Shown piece by piece: positions 1 to 14,300 of a DNA stretch of 64,000 nucleotides. The notes below the pieces were generated by a model. That model worked only from the letters and a program-made list of their open reading frames with translations. It searched no databases and had not been told where the DNA came from. How positions within the stretch are numbered: position 1 is the stretch's first letter; every line of letters starts with the position of its first letter. Made by a program: the position numbers and the translations under genes. The DNA comes from Laburnicola sp. R22_1 (Eukaryota > Ascomycota > Dothideomycetes > Pleosporales > Didymosphaeriaceae). The DNA lies in NCBI GenBank assembly GCA_014281115.1, contig JACONQ010000015.1:62001-126000 (forward strand), in the 5' to 3' direction.

Positions 1-420
1 GTCCACCACGCATTTCTCTATTCTTCTGCATCATATTCCACTTTTTGGCTGGCTAACGATCTGTCTATGTGCGTGGTGTAGTAACTTTCAGCTATCCTTG
101 CAAGCTTACTAATGCTAGCAATAGACTTACAGTTACTATGCTTAGTGATATTGTAGATGCAGAACAGAATGTAGGCTTTAATTTTATCAATGGTTAAACA
201 GCCATGTGGAGCACCCTTGAATTCCTGGGCACGTTTTGCATACTTGGTTGGAGACAGTAGAGATTCTTTGCAGGCATCTAGTGTCCCAAACCTAGAAGCA
301 ATAGCAAACATTAACATTTTAAAGTGACTCGACATGTTCAGTGCACCGGTAGGTAGATTTCGACGAAACAGAGGATATGTGGGTTGCACATTTCGCAAAT
401 AGAGGCTAAACCTAGAAGAA
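1..420 (-). pseudogene. Zn2Cys6 transcription factor, middle homology domain (partial, broken)
   Basis: The minus-strand reading from 398 resembles the fungal_trans (PF04082) region of Zn2Cys6 regulators. A segment like 'MLMFAIASRFGTL' fits the 'AlaARF' helix, 'KIKAYILFCIYNI' fits the 'vqAllLL' helix, and 'ISKLARIAESYYTTH' fits the 'lGmAvRmA..LglH' helix. The frame stops at a TAG (18-20), but beyond it the same frame reads RNAWW, which resembles the 'eeRRRtWW' motif that normally follows. The stop is therefore probably a nonsense mutation of a longer protein running off the left edge. The frame is also open upstream of the ATG at 396-398, so that Met may not be the start, and no zinc cluster was found upstream. 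Nuclear DNA-binding regulator family; target unknown. Domain assignment is by motif only. Confidence 0.5.
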
Positions 421-1240
421 GATGTTTGTCAACTAATGAAATGCGTTGCGTGATGTGCAATTTAGAGGCTTACAAGTATCTCTCGGTATCGGTTTCAGCC
501 TCTAAGGAGGCACCAGTGGTCGGTTCAGGCCACAGGTCGGGCGAGCAGTCTAGTCCAGATATCTCTAAGTCCGGGGACCACCCCAGAGGTGTGCGCAGTG
601 ACGGTTCCACGAATACCGGCGCCCGAGTACATCCAGAGGAAGATAATTCAAGAGTATGAGTTAACGCGCCTTGGCTGGCATGCCAAGATTTCTTCTAAGA
701 GCCTAGGTACGCTGTAAGCCAAAAGCAATAAGTGTGACGACTAATATGTTTATTAGTGAGGAGGGGCCAGATTTTTTTAACACTCGTTGCACTGCGTCTA
801 GCATTGGTTCTACGTACTTGGCTTTGCTCTCCGCTTGCTATACGTGCAATTAATATGGCGCATTTAACAATTGCCATAGGTCGGACGTAACATATTGCCT
901 ATAGTCCAACAGGATAAGCTTTAATATTAACTCGCGGCTTATAGACTCGTAAAGGTAGGTGTTTAAGGTACATTTAATTTTTTACTGCGTTATTATATCT
1001 GTAAGACAGAGCCATTAAACTAGGAATTAGGCACTACGTACAGTCTATAGCAATCACATACACAATATCTTGTCCTCTGGGTAGTTAGAGTTAGCCTGGC
1101 ACGTGCTGTTAGAGGTGACTTAGTTTGCGTTATATTAATTATGTAAGTTAAACAAATAGTAAACTCGTAGTAATATAAATAGACTAACATAGTATTAAGC
1201 TGTCTTAAAGGTATTATATATAGAAAACTCACCTATAAAT
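421..1240. other. transition zone without a supportable gene
   Basis: A short plus-strand open frame lies at 384-659, but it resembles no family I recognise and starts inside the regulator remnant. From about 900 onward TpA density rises and every frame is broken. I see no RNA gene, terminal repeat or duplication here. Confidence 0.4.
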
Positions 1241-2289
1241 TTTACTATTATAGACGGGTCCAAAGGGTTCCGTAAGCGGGCTGTTAATCTAGGCTAGCAT
1301 TATAGTTATCCTAGATTTAAAGTTAGGCCCAACACGCGACTCGTATATAATACTAAAACAAAATCTTTTTATTTACTAATCCTGCTTAGCTTGTTCCCAC
1401 AAACTATCTTTAAGGGTATAGTCTACTATAGCTCTATTCTATACGCTGTGCTTAATTTTTAGAACTATAAGCAGTCGTCTTCTAGACACTCCCTATTATA
1501 ATGGCTATTCTAGTAGGGATATTCTAATAGCTATACTTATCTCTACTATAAAGATCGTGTAAGTTATACTACAATTTCTGCATTTACTAAACTTATACTT
1601 AAGAAAGGTAACTAATTAAATTTACTTACTTATATATTAAGTCGTGCTATTTTTTTATTATCTTCTTATCCTTTGTATGGCTAAAAACAAATAGGCTTCT
1701 AAGGTTATTAAGGCTAGACTAAAGGAGTAAGTTAATTAAAAGCTTTGCAGCAAGTTAAATATTGCCACTACGCTTTAATACTAGATATATTCTTAAATAT
1801 AGGCTATAAGAACTTATAAACTAGGTATACGAGAGTATAGTACTTATAAGTATACTCTATAGTAATATATCTTAACTAATAATACTAAAAAGTTAGTAAC
1901 TAAGGCCTAGATTAATACTATAGCTTAATAGAGGTTATTATTACTATTAATATTAGATTTAGATTAATCTAAGTCTAACGCAAGCTAGTGTAAGTCTAAA
2001 TCTAGATAATAGTAGCGTATATAGATAATGCGCTTTATCTAGGTCTTAGAGGCATTACTAATAGTTAGAATCTAGGCAGCTTTCCTTATATCTTTATTAT
2101 AAGAAATCCGTTTAAGCAATTATTAGTTTTTATGCTATAATAATTAAGTTAATGTTTAAATTCTAGTAGGTTATTAGGTTAATAGAAGTACTTAAATATA
2201 CCCTAGGTTATTTACTACGTGTATAGTGTTTATCTAGTCTATTTAGAGTAATCCTAATAATCTTTAAAGTAACTTATAATAGAATTAGC
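1241..2289. other. RIP-degraded AT-rich DNA, origin unknown
   Basis: Dense TAG/TAA in all frames. A stretch near 1675-1900 has the look of a mutated coding sequence on the plus strand (lysine-rich, with stops at CAG-like positions), but no domain can be named. Most likely an unidentified transposon remnant. Confidence 0.35.
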
Positions 2290-2405
2290 CCATATATAAT
2301 TATAGAACTACTAGGTATTATTCTAGGCTATAGAGTTATATATAGGTTAAGGCAACCTAACTTTTATTTTAGTTAACTTACAAATTAGATTAGCGCTACT
2401 TAGTA
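2290..2405. repeat. dispersed repeat, inverted copy at 20690-20815
   Basis: The block containing 'ggttaaggcaacctaac' and 'tagttaactta' is matched in reverse complement at 20690-20815, where the equivalent reads 'gttagatcgccttaacc'. The two copies bracket nested element A (3323-20522) in opposite orientation. They could be the arms of an older element into which A inserted, or independent copies. No terminal duplication was found. Confidence 0.45.
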
Positions 2406-2406
2406 A

Positions 2407-2516
2407 ATAATAAGATTAAAATAATATTACAATAAGATTAAAATAAGATTAAAATAAGATTAAAATAAGATTAAAATAAGATTAAAATAAGATTAAAATA
2501 AGATTACAATAAGATT
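2407..2516. repeat. 10-bp tandem repeat, unit aataagatta
   Basis: About 10-11 units of 'aataagatta', with a few variants ('aataatatta', 'caataagatt'). It abuts the right edge of the dispersed repeat at 2290-2405. Low-complexity minisatellite; no coding potential. Confidence 0.85.
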
Positions 2517-4290
2517 TAAATAAGTAAAAAGTTATTATTTAGAATAATTAGTATTTAAGTATTTTCTTAGTATATAATCAAATTAAACGTTTAATAATAT
2601 TACTATAGTAATTTATATATATGTATATATTATTATATATTAATAATAGTAGAAGAGATAACAATAATTATTATAATACTTTTATTAGAAACCCCTTAGT
2701 TGTAAAAGAAAAACTGTATTATTAATTAACTATCTAGAGATAAAATAATAAAGGCTTTTATCTTAAATAATATAATAAAAAAGTAAAGCCCCTTGCTTAG
2801 AAATTAAAAAAGTGTAAAAAGAGAATAATATAGTATACTAAATTAATCTACTTAGAAGTAAAATAATAAAGACTTTATAGCAAAAAGTAAGCACTTATAT
2901 AATTTTTATAACACACTTTCTAGTTTCTTAAAAAAGCTAAGAACCTAAAAAAGAGTAGTAGTACCTTACTATTTTTACTAAATTTTTATACTCTAGGCCT
3001 AGCTCTACTAAAGTATTCTATAAAGCGCTACTCTTAGCGCTATAATTTAGCTAGCTACTACTATAAGGGGCGCTTAATAAGCCTATGCCTGCTAATAGGA
3101 TTCTACCTCTCTAGTAATTTACTAAAAAGCTGCTTAGGCTAGTATAAGTAGAAAAAGGGCTTATAACTATAATTAAAAGTAAGCACTTACGTAATTTTTA
3201 TAATAGACTTTTATTTTAAATAAAAAAATAAAAAAAAGTAGAGCTATTTACTAGTAAATGAAGAGAGTATAAAAAGTAGTTTTAAAAAAACCAAAATATA
3301 TTATAAACGTATTTAAACTATAACGTGTTTATAAGCGAATTACAAATCCTACTAACTTTCTATAACGCGTTACCTATTAACTATAATAGCTTAACTAATA
3401 CTTATTCGATTGCCCTATAACAAAGCAGATATCTCTCTAGCTATCTTAGCTATTAATTAGAATTAGATCCAGAGTGTTAATTGCGCTGCAGCAACGTTTA
3501 ACGTTTCTAAAAGCACGCTTTGCAGCCAACGCGCTGGAATTATTATACAACATAATTGTGAGCCTAAATTAAAGAAGCTTACTAAGCTAGAAGAGGAGGT
3601 TATTATTAAGCATATACTTAACCTAGATTCGCGAGGCTTTGCGCCTACTCTAGGTGCTGTATAAAATATAGCGAATAAGCTGCTCGCTAAGCATAGCATA
3701 GGCTATATTAGCTAGTAGTAGTCTAGAAACTTTGTTAAGCAAATAGACAGCCTTATAACGCGATTTAATTAAGCCTATAATTAATAGCGAGCCCTCTATA
3801 AGGACCTAATAGCTATATAGGTCTAGTTTAAGCTAGTAGTATATATAAAGGCCACCTACAGTATTTGTAATAAGGACACCTTTAACTTTAATAAGACTGG
3901 CTTTCTAATAGGCAAGATATTCTCCTAGCTAGTTATTATAGGCTTAGAGAAACGTAGTTAGCCAAAAGCAATCTAGCCAGGTAATTGTAAGTGGGTGATA
4001 ATAATCTACAAAATTAATGCTACTAGGTAGGTAATCCCGCTCTTTATTATCTTTGCTAGTAAGTACTACCTCTCGGCCTAGTATAAGGGCGACAATATAC
4101 TAGGTAACTAGACTATTAGTCTTAGCGATAATAGGTAGACTATAAACAAGCTTAGTGTTGCCTAGCTATAGCACTTTATTAAGTATATAGTAGAGCGTAG
4201 AGTAGGCGCGCGTTAGCTCCTAATACTTAATAGCTATAAGAGCCACAACTCACTCGAATTCTAAGAGATCTATAAGAAGAATAAGATCTA

Positions 4291-6161
4291 ACGTACTTTG
4301 CACTCGAGTTAATTATTTTATTAAGTTAATTACTTTGCCAAGACCCTACTAAAACATACTATTAGTAATAATATAACGCGATGCCTTAACTATATAATAA
4401 ACCACTAGTATTAAAAGAAGCGCGTATACAGCTTACGATCTAGGCTATTAAATAAGACGCAATACTCTCTTAGTAATGCGCTATAGCCCTCTATAATGTC
4501 TCTTAAAGTACACTTAGCAACTAACGCGCTAGAAAGACGTTTAGATATAACTACGCACCCAATAAAATAAGACTTACTATAAGAGAGGAGTAGGTAATTG
4601 TGCAGCATATACTCGACCTAGACGCGCGAGGATTTCCGCCCCAGCTTAATACTATAAAAGATATGGCCGATTCTTTACTGGCTGCACGCTACTATAAGCT
4701 AGTTAGCCAGAAGTAGCCTTATAACTTTGTTAAGCGCCAGCCAAAGCTTTAACTCAAGTTTAATCGAAAGCACGACTACAAAAGAGCTCTCTAGAAGAAT
4801 CCTAAGGTAATATAAGGCTAGTTCTGGCTTATAGAAAACATAAAGGCTAAGTATAGTATTCTAGATAAGGATACCTATAATTTCGACAAGTCTGGCTTTA
4901 TAATGGGCATAATATTAACTAGAGTAGTAGTTATAGGCTCTAAGCGTTAAGGACAGCCAAAGTAGGTATAGTAGGGTAATAGGGAGTGGATAATAGTTAT
5001 CTAAGGCATTAACGTAATGGGGTGGTAAATTCCACCCTTTATTATCTTTAGGAGCAAGCACCACCTCTTCGCCTAGTATAAGGAGAAGGATCTACCTTAT
5101 AATTAGGTTATTACAGTCTCTAAGAATAGCTAGACAACAAATAAGCTTAGTCTGTAATAGCTAAAGCACTTTAATATGTATACAAAGAGGCGTACTACTA
5201 GTAAAGCACGTTTACTTATTATTAATAGCCATAAAAGTTACAACTCGCTTAAATTCCAGAATTACTATAAAAAGAGTAATATTATTACTCTCTATATGCC
5301 TCTACATTTGTCGCACCTCTTATAGCCACTTAACGTGGGTTATTTTGCGCCGTTAAAGAAGGCGTATAGGCACTAAGCTAAGAATCTAATATGTAACCAC
5401 ATTATGCACATTACTAAAATTAAGTTTCTACCTTGCTTTATTGCTGCTTTTAAGGCTTTAATTACTAAAAGTAATATTAAAAGAGGCTTTTAAGGTGCTG
5501 GCCTAGTGCCTCATAATCTAGAAATTATAATATTGCAGCTTAACGTCCGCCTGCGTACGCCTCCACTTTATACTATTCGCGATAGTATATAGGAGTTGCA
5601 AACTCCGTAAAATAGTATAGAACTTAGATCGCAATTAACGCTAGTTAAGTAGAGGATTTAAAGGCATATAGATAGTTCCCTAACTTATATAGTTAAGGCG
5701 GTGGAAAAGCTTATTAAAGGCGCCGAGCTAATAGGGCATTCTTTAGTGTTAATAACTAAACGCAACGCTAAACTTTAAGCTACTAATAAGGCTGCCACGC
5801 GATATAAATTGTATAAAAGAAAGCGAGTACAGCGTAAAGGAGTCCTTATAGCTAAAGAGGGCTAGCGGCTAGCCACTCTAAAGGAGTTTAGGGCGCGCAG
5901 TAATAGGCAAAAGGCGAAGAAGAGGGTGCGCGCTAATAGAGGCGAATCTGCTTAATAGCGCTGTGGACGCTGCGGCAAGTCCGGGCATAACAAAACAACC
6001 TGTAGGCAGCCTGTAGAAGTAGATTCTAAATAGATTAGCCTATTTAGACTATTAAAAATAGTTCGTATTAACTCTGTACTATTGTAAATAGTATAGAACT
6101 TAGTGGGGTTTTGGCAAAGTAATCGACTTAATAAAATAATTAACTTGAGTATAAAGTATAT
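4291..6161 (+). mobile_element. pogo/Fot1-like transposon E, inserted in A
   Basis: 1871 bp. Inverted ends: 'acgtactttgcactcgag' at 4291 against the complement of 'cttgagtataaagtatat' ending at 6161. TA duplications at 4289-4290 and 6162-6163. Joining 4288 to 6164 restores the reading frame of A's transposase. The internal terminal-repeat motif 'tttgccaagacccta' is shared with elements C, F, G and H, so these belong to one related set. Confidence 0.9.
4381..6033 (+). pseudogene. transposase of E (pogo type)
   Basis: ATG at 4381 and TAG at 6031-6033 are in the same frame, 550 codons apart with no net indel, but with dozens of in-frame TAG/TAA. Landmarks parallel element C: the 'TYNFDKSGFIMGII' catalytic block near 4877, 'INSHKSYNSLKF' near 5220, 'PLNVGYFAPLKKAY' near 5328, and a CCHC knuckle near 5960-6003. 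Decay is purely by transitions of RIP type, so length is conserved while the protein is lost. Confidence 0.85.
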
Positions 6162-7043
6162 TATACCCTATATATGCTACTATATTTGTTATACCTTTTA
6201 TAGCCACTTAATATGGGCTGCTTTTCGCTATTAAAGCGGGTGTATAGGTGCTAGGTTAAGGGTCTAATACGTAACTATATTAACTATATTACTAAGCTTA
6301 AGTTTCTACTAGCCTTTTACGCCGCCTATAACTAGTTAATTATAAAGGAGAATATCTGCGTAAGCTTTTAAGGCTCTGGGCTAGTCCTATATAATCTAGA
6401 GGCAGTACTCTTAAAGCTTAATATTAAGCTTTGTATACTGTCGCTAGCGCTAGCGCTAGCAGCCCTACTAATATGTTTAATTACGTAATGCACGCTATCG
6501 CATAATGCACGCGCCCTACTAAAATCGCGAAATATTTAACCTACTATAACTCTACTAATATGGCTCTAATTAATAAGACTCTTATGGCAATCGAATTGCT
6601 AAAATTAGGAGAATATTTTATATATATAGAAATTGCCAAAAGATTCGGGGTTAGCTAGTTAACTCTATCGCGGCACGCGCGTAATAAAACCTAATTAATA
6701 GCGCGTAAGCTTAAAAATTAACAAATACTTAACGCTATGTAGGAAGCAACGCTCGTACGATATATTTAAGACCTCTTAGCGCGAGGACTACCTTTTATAA
6801 GCCATATAATACGAAACTTCGCGTTAGAAATAGCTAGAAAATACGTTAGGACTTGCTAGCTGTTACGCTTTATTAAGTGCCACAAACTCGACTTAATATT
6901 GTAATAGACATTTAGTATTAACGTCTTACGCTATAGAGCTAATTCGACCTTTAAGTACGCGCTGTACTTTAAGCTATTAGTTAAAAAAATTAAGTAATAT
7001 AATGTTAACGCGCGCCATATTAATAATATAAATAAGAAGGGAT

Positions 7044-7236
7044 TATTATGGATTTATAGCGGCACCTGGCTTAGAACCTAGAATAACGTTAATCTGGCGC
7101 TAGGCCCAATCTAGTCACTAGCGCGGCAGCACCCATAAGGTGCTACCTTTTTGCCTACCTACTTAGTATAGCAGTATTTTATGTACTAGAAATTAACTTA
7201 CTTTTATCCTAACTATTTCGGGCCTAAACCCTTACA
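7044..7236 (+). repeat. Gypsy-1 5' LTR
   Basis: Begins TA (from TG), 'tattatggatttatagcgg', and ends 'aacccttaca'. Aligns along its whole length with 14956-15148, differing mostly by transitions. Confidence 0.92.
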
Positions 7237-8389
7237 CTATACTGCTATTGCTTCTCCTAGGGTTCTAGCTGTAATAGGCTCACTACTAGGGTGCTAGCGA
7301 ATTAGAGAATTACGTATTAACGAATATCTTCTATAATTGCGTAGTAGGCCTAGAAGTAGAGCATAGTGGTGTGCGTATAGATTAGGTTACTAATAATAAT
7401 AGTAATAATAACAACACGTAGAAACTTCACAACTAAGGGCATACTTTCTCTTAGGCTTAGTTAGTAGAGAAAGACTATAGAGAGTAGGCAGGTAGTAGAG
7501 CTAAATATATAGGTTAACGCGTGTGCTGCTACAAAACACCTATAGTGAGTACGCCGCTTAAAGAGGACCTGGCCTTCCCTACTACTATATTAGTATATAG
7601 TATTTTATAGTAATAGTAGTAATATCTAGGGCAAGCTAGTAGAATAGACGTTTGTAAAAATCTGGCTAGCGACTTTATTATAACTCTGCCTAAGGCGTAA
7701 GATCGCACCTTACCTAAAACTACTAACCTTCCATATTACCATAGTATGGATTCTAATTATCCTCGCCTAAGTAGTAAATATAACGAGCATAGACGACTCC
7801 GCGCACCTTTGTTGCCCATGCCTAGAGAATTTTATTCTAATACTCTAACTCCTTAATCTTAAACTGAAATTATAGGCAACCTTAGGAACTTTACACTCTC
7901 TTTTGCAAAGACGTTTACCTAATAATAGGAATAAGTAGACACGTAAGAATCTATAACAATTGCTGGCGATTTGTAATCCTAATTGCAACCTGTTATCCTA
8001 GCTCTAAACTCTTACGCCTAATTAGCACTTTAAGGCCCTAATGTTTAGTGTACCTAACTTCTCCAAAACCCGTCTTAGTACTTTAACACCTCTACTAATG
8101 TTATTAACAACATATTTAACATGTTAAAATTAGCAAGACAGTGTAACAAACCCTACGAAGGTCGCCAAGTTACTATTTAGACGCCGTAGAAATCCCCTAA
8201 CCGCAGCCGCTAATCTAAGAGAGACTAGAGATCTCCTATCTTCTCGCGTTTAAAATCCGACAGCTGTAGCCTAGGCAATTTATGGATACCTAAGAAGACG
8301 TTGCTCCTATAGATTTGTTTTGAATCCCCGCCTTCCCTTACGCGCGATAAACAACGACGCACCTCTTTAAGGGCTTTAAACCTATTTGT
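7237..8389. other. Gypsy-1 leader region
   Basis: Lies between the 5' LTR and the recognisable Gag. Presumed primer-binding site, leader and an upstream part of Gag. Frames are broken, and no tRNA-complementary site could be confidently matched. Confidence 0.4.
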
Positions 8390-11300
8390 GAAAGCCTATG
8401 GGCCCGTTAATAATAAAGGAGAGCTGGGCTATAATATAGAAGTCTAATACAAGGACGCTTAAGGAGAATGGGTAAAAAAGATGTTTTAACTAACTAATAT
8501 AGCCAAGTTTGCGAAAGACATATAAGCTTACCCTAATGCCTAGTTTAATATTATTGTGAAGTGTGCTAAGTCTGGCGAGCAACTGGCCAAGAAACTCTCT
8601 TGGCTTAATACGCTAGAGGCCACATTTTAGTAGTTGCAAAACGCCTATAATGTGACTAGCAGCACTAACCTAGAAGCTTATAAGCAATTGCAATAAGCTT
8701 ATAATACTCTATTAGATGCCTACTGTTAGCGAGGCGTAGACTTAGCCACTACTAAGAAGGACTTTAAAGACATGTAAACTCGCGTTTAATAGATTGCCTA
8801 AGTTAGATAAGAACTATAGGTAAAGTATAACAATGCTATTAAAGCGAATAAGAACACTTCTATAGAGCTTTACAACCTTAAGGCCGATTATTAGTATGCT
8901 GTCCAAGACACTTAATAGTCTAAAGAAGAATTTTAACAACTATAAGGACGTGCTTAGTAGTTTAAGCGTTAAGCGCAGATGGCTAAATAAGCTGCGTATG
9001 CTGCCAAAAATAAACTTAGGTTCCTAAGAGCTTAGACGCGCTTACTATATAATATATTAGGACGTAGTCAACCTCTCCTATGTAACTAGTTTAATAAATT
9101 ACTAACTCCTTATAAGTATGGGCGTGCGCGTTCTCCGTAATAAGATATCTACACCCTAAATAGTAACTCTACTCTTAACTACCATTCTACTAGTATAACG
9201 TATAGTCGCTTTACGTAAACGCAATCTACTAAAGAACCCTTCTATAATAATCTTTATAACTACTATAACTATTATAATAAGTGTAAAGATATATATAACT
9301 AACGCAACTAATATAAAGATTAGGACTAATATAATAACTAAGACTAGTGCAATAATAATTGTAAATGTTAGGAGACTTAAGACCCGCGTAATAAGCAACC
9401 CTTTAGCGCCTCCTATATATTAGTTAGGACTACTAATAGCTCGCATTATAAGACCCCAGAAATAGAGTCCTTTAGTGGTAAAGACAAGGAGGATTATAAG
9501 TGTTGGCGAATTACTACGATTAATAAGGCAATTACACTTTTGTTAGAGGAACACAAAGTCTGTTATATTTGCTATTTTATTAAAGACAATGCCTAAAACC
9601 TTATCTATCTAATTCTAAGTTTAGTTAATATATTAGAGGATCTGCTAAAGCCCTTAGATAAGACCTACATATTCTATAATTAGATTGTAGAAGCTAAATA
9701 GAAGCTTTATAATAATACGTTGTAATAAAAGCGTAGTAAGACATTTGCGCAGTAGTAAGGGCGATTTCTCTTTATTATTAACTTGCTTTCTATAGACAAG
9801 ATAGATAAAGTTTAACATGCCTAATATCTTATAGATAGCTATCTTGCCCGCTAAACTTCGTCTAGTTTAATACTAAATAAGAGCTTAATAGCCTTCCTAG
9901 CCTACGCACGTTAACTCCACTAGTATAATTTAGATATTAATAGTTAACTGCATTTGGGACCTAAGAAGTTAACAATATTATCTAGTAAAGATACTAGCCA
10001 CAAGCGTTCCCTAAGCAACTATTCCTTAGCGCAAAAGGATAGGGCTCCCTAAGCGCTTATTTGCAAACAAATAACTAAGAAACGTAATTATATAAGTAAA
10101 CTAGGTCTTTGCTTTAAATATGGTAAGCAGGGATATATAACGCGTGATAAGACTGCACCCTACAAAGACAAAGACTTTGTCCCTTTAAAAAATATTTCTG
10201 CTTTGGCCTCTACTATAAATGCGTACACAGAGAATATAAAAGACGAGGATAGCAACAAATTCTAATATAAATTAACCACTAATAAGAATGAGTTACGAAA
10301 CAAGAGGCTCCTAAACTAAACCGCGATTAGGAGCAATAACGGCGTAAAACTTAACAAAAAATCTAGCAGACTATCTAGCGTCTAGAAGCCGCACCTAAGT
10401 ATAACAGCCTTTAGTTATACACACTATATCTACCATCGCGTTAGATATGTCTTCCATGCTGGATGCCACCTATTAACTAGAATTTGACTATTATATTAAG
10501 CTCCCTCTAGCCCGAAAATGGCTCCGCGCACTTAGATTAGTGGATATGGGAGCCACTACCTATTTTATTTATTAACAAGTTATTAAACAACACTAGCTTA
10601 AAGAAATTGCTTTAGAATGACTAGTCGGCCTAGCTCTAGCTAACAGCAATTCTTATACTAAGCTCCGCACTATAGTAGAGATTACAATTAAGCATAAATC
10701 TTATACTAGCCCAATGCTATACTACGTTACTAAAATTAGTAAGTTTAACGTGTTATTAGGGATAAATTAGATAGACCACTATTTACTAATCCCCTCTTTT
10801 GGAGAAACCCGTTTATTAAGCTTTAAATCGCCATATTGCCTAGTAAACTATTTGGACAGCGCGCTGCCCAAAAAGATTTACAACAATAAGCCACTAGATA
10901 GTACAACGCGTAAGAAGATAGCAAAGAATGTGATTAACGTTATTTTAGGCTGTACAGCCGTAATAATAATTGCTAGGGATCCCGACTTTGTTATTTTTAT
11001 TAAGCCACACCACTAGGAACGACTAGAATTATTAGATCCCAGTGAGGAAGAATCAGACAAGAAAAGTCTGCGGGAACACATTATTGCCAACCTCTGCGCT
11101 GCTTAGCATTGTGCGGTATTAGATGCTAACTTTAAAAAGTATATAAGGAAACTAGAAAAGCCCGCGATCACTAGAGAAGAAATCGTCGAGCTATTGCCAC
11201 CATTTCTAGTTAATCTGGCTCACAGATTCGATCCTAAGAAAGCTAATAAACTACCCCTGCGTTAACCTAGAGTGGACCATGCCATTAATCTAAATCTAGA

Positions 11301-14300
11301 GGCCACAGTACCATATCCTAAGATATATGGGTTAACCCGCAAGGAATGTAGAGTGGTAAAGGTATATATTAACAAGATATTAGGCAAAGGTTTTATTCGC
11401 CTAAGCAGCTCATCTTACGCCGCGCCCATACTGTGCATTAATAAATTTAAAAGGGGACTACGGATTTGCGTTAATTACTGCGCCTTAAACAAGACAATAA
11501 AAAAGAACTAGAACACTCCACCCTTAATTAAGGAGACTATGGCACGACTAACAAAAGCACAAATTATGAGTATTATTAACGTAATAGCCGCTTTTAACAC
11601 CATACAAGTCAAGGAGAGTAATAAGAAAAGAATAGCTTTCTTAACCTACTATGGCCTTTACAAGTACCTAGTTATGCCATTTGGGTTATATAATACCCTA
11701 GGAACCTTTTAATCTTATATTAATAACGTTCTAAGAGAATATCTAGATGACTTCTGTACCGCGTACCTGGACAACGTACTCATCTATTCTGACAATAAGA
11801 ATAAGCATAAGACACATATCTAGATAGTAGTTAAGAAGCTCGTTAACGCTAGACTGTTCTTAGACGTCTATAAGTCACAATTTAAGGTTAAACGCATTAA
11901 GTACTTAGGACTTATCCTGACTACAGACAGTATCGAAATAGACCCTATTAAGGTTAGCACAATACAAGGATGGCAACTGCCGCGCAGCGTTAAAGACGTA
12001 TAGGCCTTCCTGGGATTCGCAAACTTCTATCGCCAGTTTATTCTAGGATTTAGCCAGCTCGCACAACCACTCACAGAGCTAATTAAGAAATTAGATACCT
12101 AGACTAAAGTATTTCTGTTAGCAGCTAACTCCGCGACCGCCCAAGCTTTTAAACAACTTAAATAAGCCTTTACACGTGCACCTATACTCGCCCACTTTAA
12201 TACTAACTTAGAGACCTAGTTAGAGACAAACACATCTAACTTTATCACTGCCGCAGTCTTATTACAAATGCACAACAGCGTATTAAAACCCATTGCCTTT
12301 CTATTATATAAGATAAATCCAGCTAAGTGCAACTATAAGATATATAATAAGAAGTTGCTTGCAATTGTGCGCGCATTTAAGGAATGGCGTTTTAAGCTAT
12401 TAGGTATAAAATTGCCTATTAACGTCATATTAGACCACTTAGCGTTGTGCTACTTTATAACTAACAAGAGACTAAATTACCAATAAGCATAATGGGCTAA
12501 ATTCCTCTTAGAGTTTAACTTCCTTATTAGATACAGACTAGGTAACTAAGACACTAAGCCAGACGCTTTAACTAGGCGTTCTGGCGATCTCCCTAAGGGC
12601 GCAGATAACAAACAATATTAACACTAAGTCTAAACAATCCTTAAGCCGCATTATGTTACGCCAGAAGCCCGCGCCAGCGGCCACTAAGCCTATTATAGTC
12701 CTAAAGATAGTAATGGCTACGACAGCAACACGCACACTAGCTATGCCTACACTTCACATTGTGCTTATAAGAATATATTACAATATATAGTCTATATAGC
12801 TTAGGTCCTTACTAGTAAACTCACAAACACTATTGCAAACCTGGCCCTTATAATATACTTAATTAGTAAGAAGAATTATATTAGCAAGGAGTCTATAGAA
12901 GAATTGCTAGCGTTATCCTCCTTAGTACCTCTACAAGTGCAGTTGCCTAAGGCGGAGGAGAAGATAAGAATTAATCCTCCTACTAATAACGGAGATTTAG
13001 AGAAAGACCTTATTACTAGAATTAAGAACGCGTACTCCACTAACAAGAATCTGTAAGCTATTATAAAAGCGAAACTTAAGGGACAACGTCGCATCCTATT
13101 ATTGCTTATACATAATAAGAAACTGCGAATCGAGCTTAGAGACTACTAACTACAAGACGACTTATTATATGTAAAGGACAAGATATACGTACTAGATAAT
13201 AGACCTCTACACACTGTAATTATTAAAGACTCTTATAACAAGTTATGCGTAGGCCACTTTAGTACGTACGCTACGTACTACAACCTAAGTTATTGGTTTT
13301 ACTAGCCTCGTATAATAATAGATGTTGCATAGTATATACGCAATTATTTAACGTGCTGTCGCTCTAAGATTAATAAAGAAGGCAAGCATAGACTTCTCCG
13401 CCCATTATTAATCCCAGATTAATACTAGAAGAGCATATTAATTAATTATATTACCGAACTGCCAGCCTGCAAAGATTACAGCCGCACCTACACTAGTATA
13501 CTTGTTATAGTTAATTGCCTGTCTAAAAAAAAGAAGTTTATTCCTATTACTAATCTTAAAGTCATAACACTAGTCCGTGCATTTGTCGAGTATATATGGC
13601 GCAAGGAGGAATACCCTACACAAATTATTAGTAATTATGACACTTAGTTTGTCTTATATTTCTAGCGTTGCCCGTGCCAACAATTGGGTACCCAGCCTAA
13701 GGTATCGACTTCCCATTATCTGGAGACTAATAGCCAGACCGAGATTATTAATACCTAAGTAAAATAGTACCTACAAGCTTATGTGAATTACTAATAGGAT
13801 AATTAAGCACTATTTCTACTAATGGCTAAGTTTGTCGCAAATAATCAGATTAGCAACTCTACTAGCGTCGCCCTATTCATAGCAACTAAGGGCTACCTAC
13901 CGCGATCCTTAATCTACAAACTAGTTAAATTAACAACGTTACTATCTACCCCCGCCTAAGCTAACTAGCAATGCGCTAACGAGTTTGTTACTAAGTTAGA
14001 GAATCTTTAATAGTTCTATTAAGATAATATAGCCTGAGTATAAGCAAAGTAGGTAGAATATACGAACAAGGACCGCATGCCTACTTCTAAGTTACGCGTT
14101 AGTAATAAAGTTATATTAGATATAAGATTTATTAAGATAATGCGTTCTAGTAAATTATTAGATATAAAACACCATAGACTATTTACTATTACACACGTTA
14201 TTAATAACTCTATATATAAAATAGACCTATTACTAAAAATAGGACGCGTATATAATGTGTTCTACTCATAATTATTACACAAACAATCTAGCAACGCGCT

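Noticed and set aside
2407..2516. Short direct repeats considered as a CRISPR array
   Set aside because: Ten-base units without spacers in fungal DNA; a simple minisatellite.
9156..9398. 80-codon very hydrophobic minus-strand frame
   Set aside because: It is the antisense of TpA-rich Gypsy-1 Gag sequence; Ile/Val/Leu richness follows from base composition.
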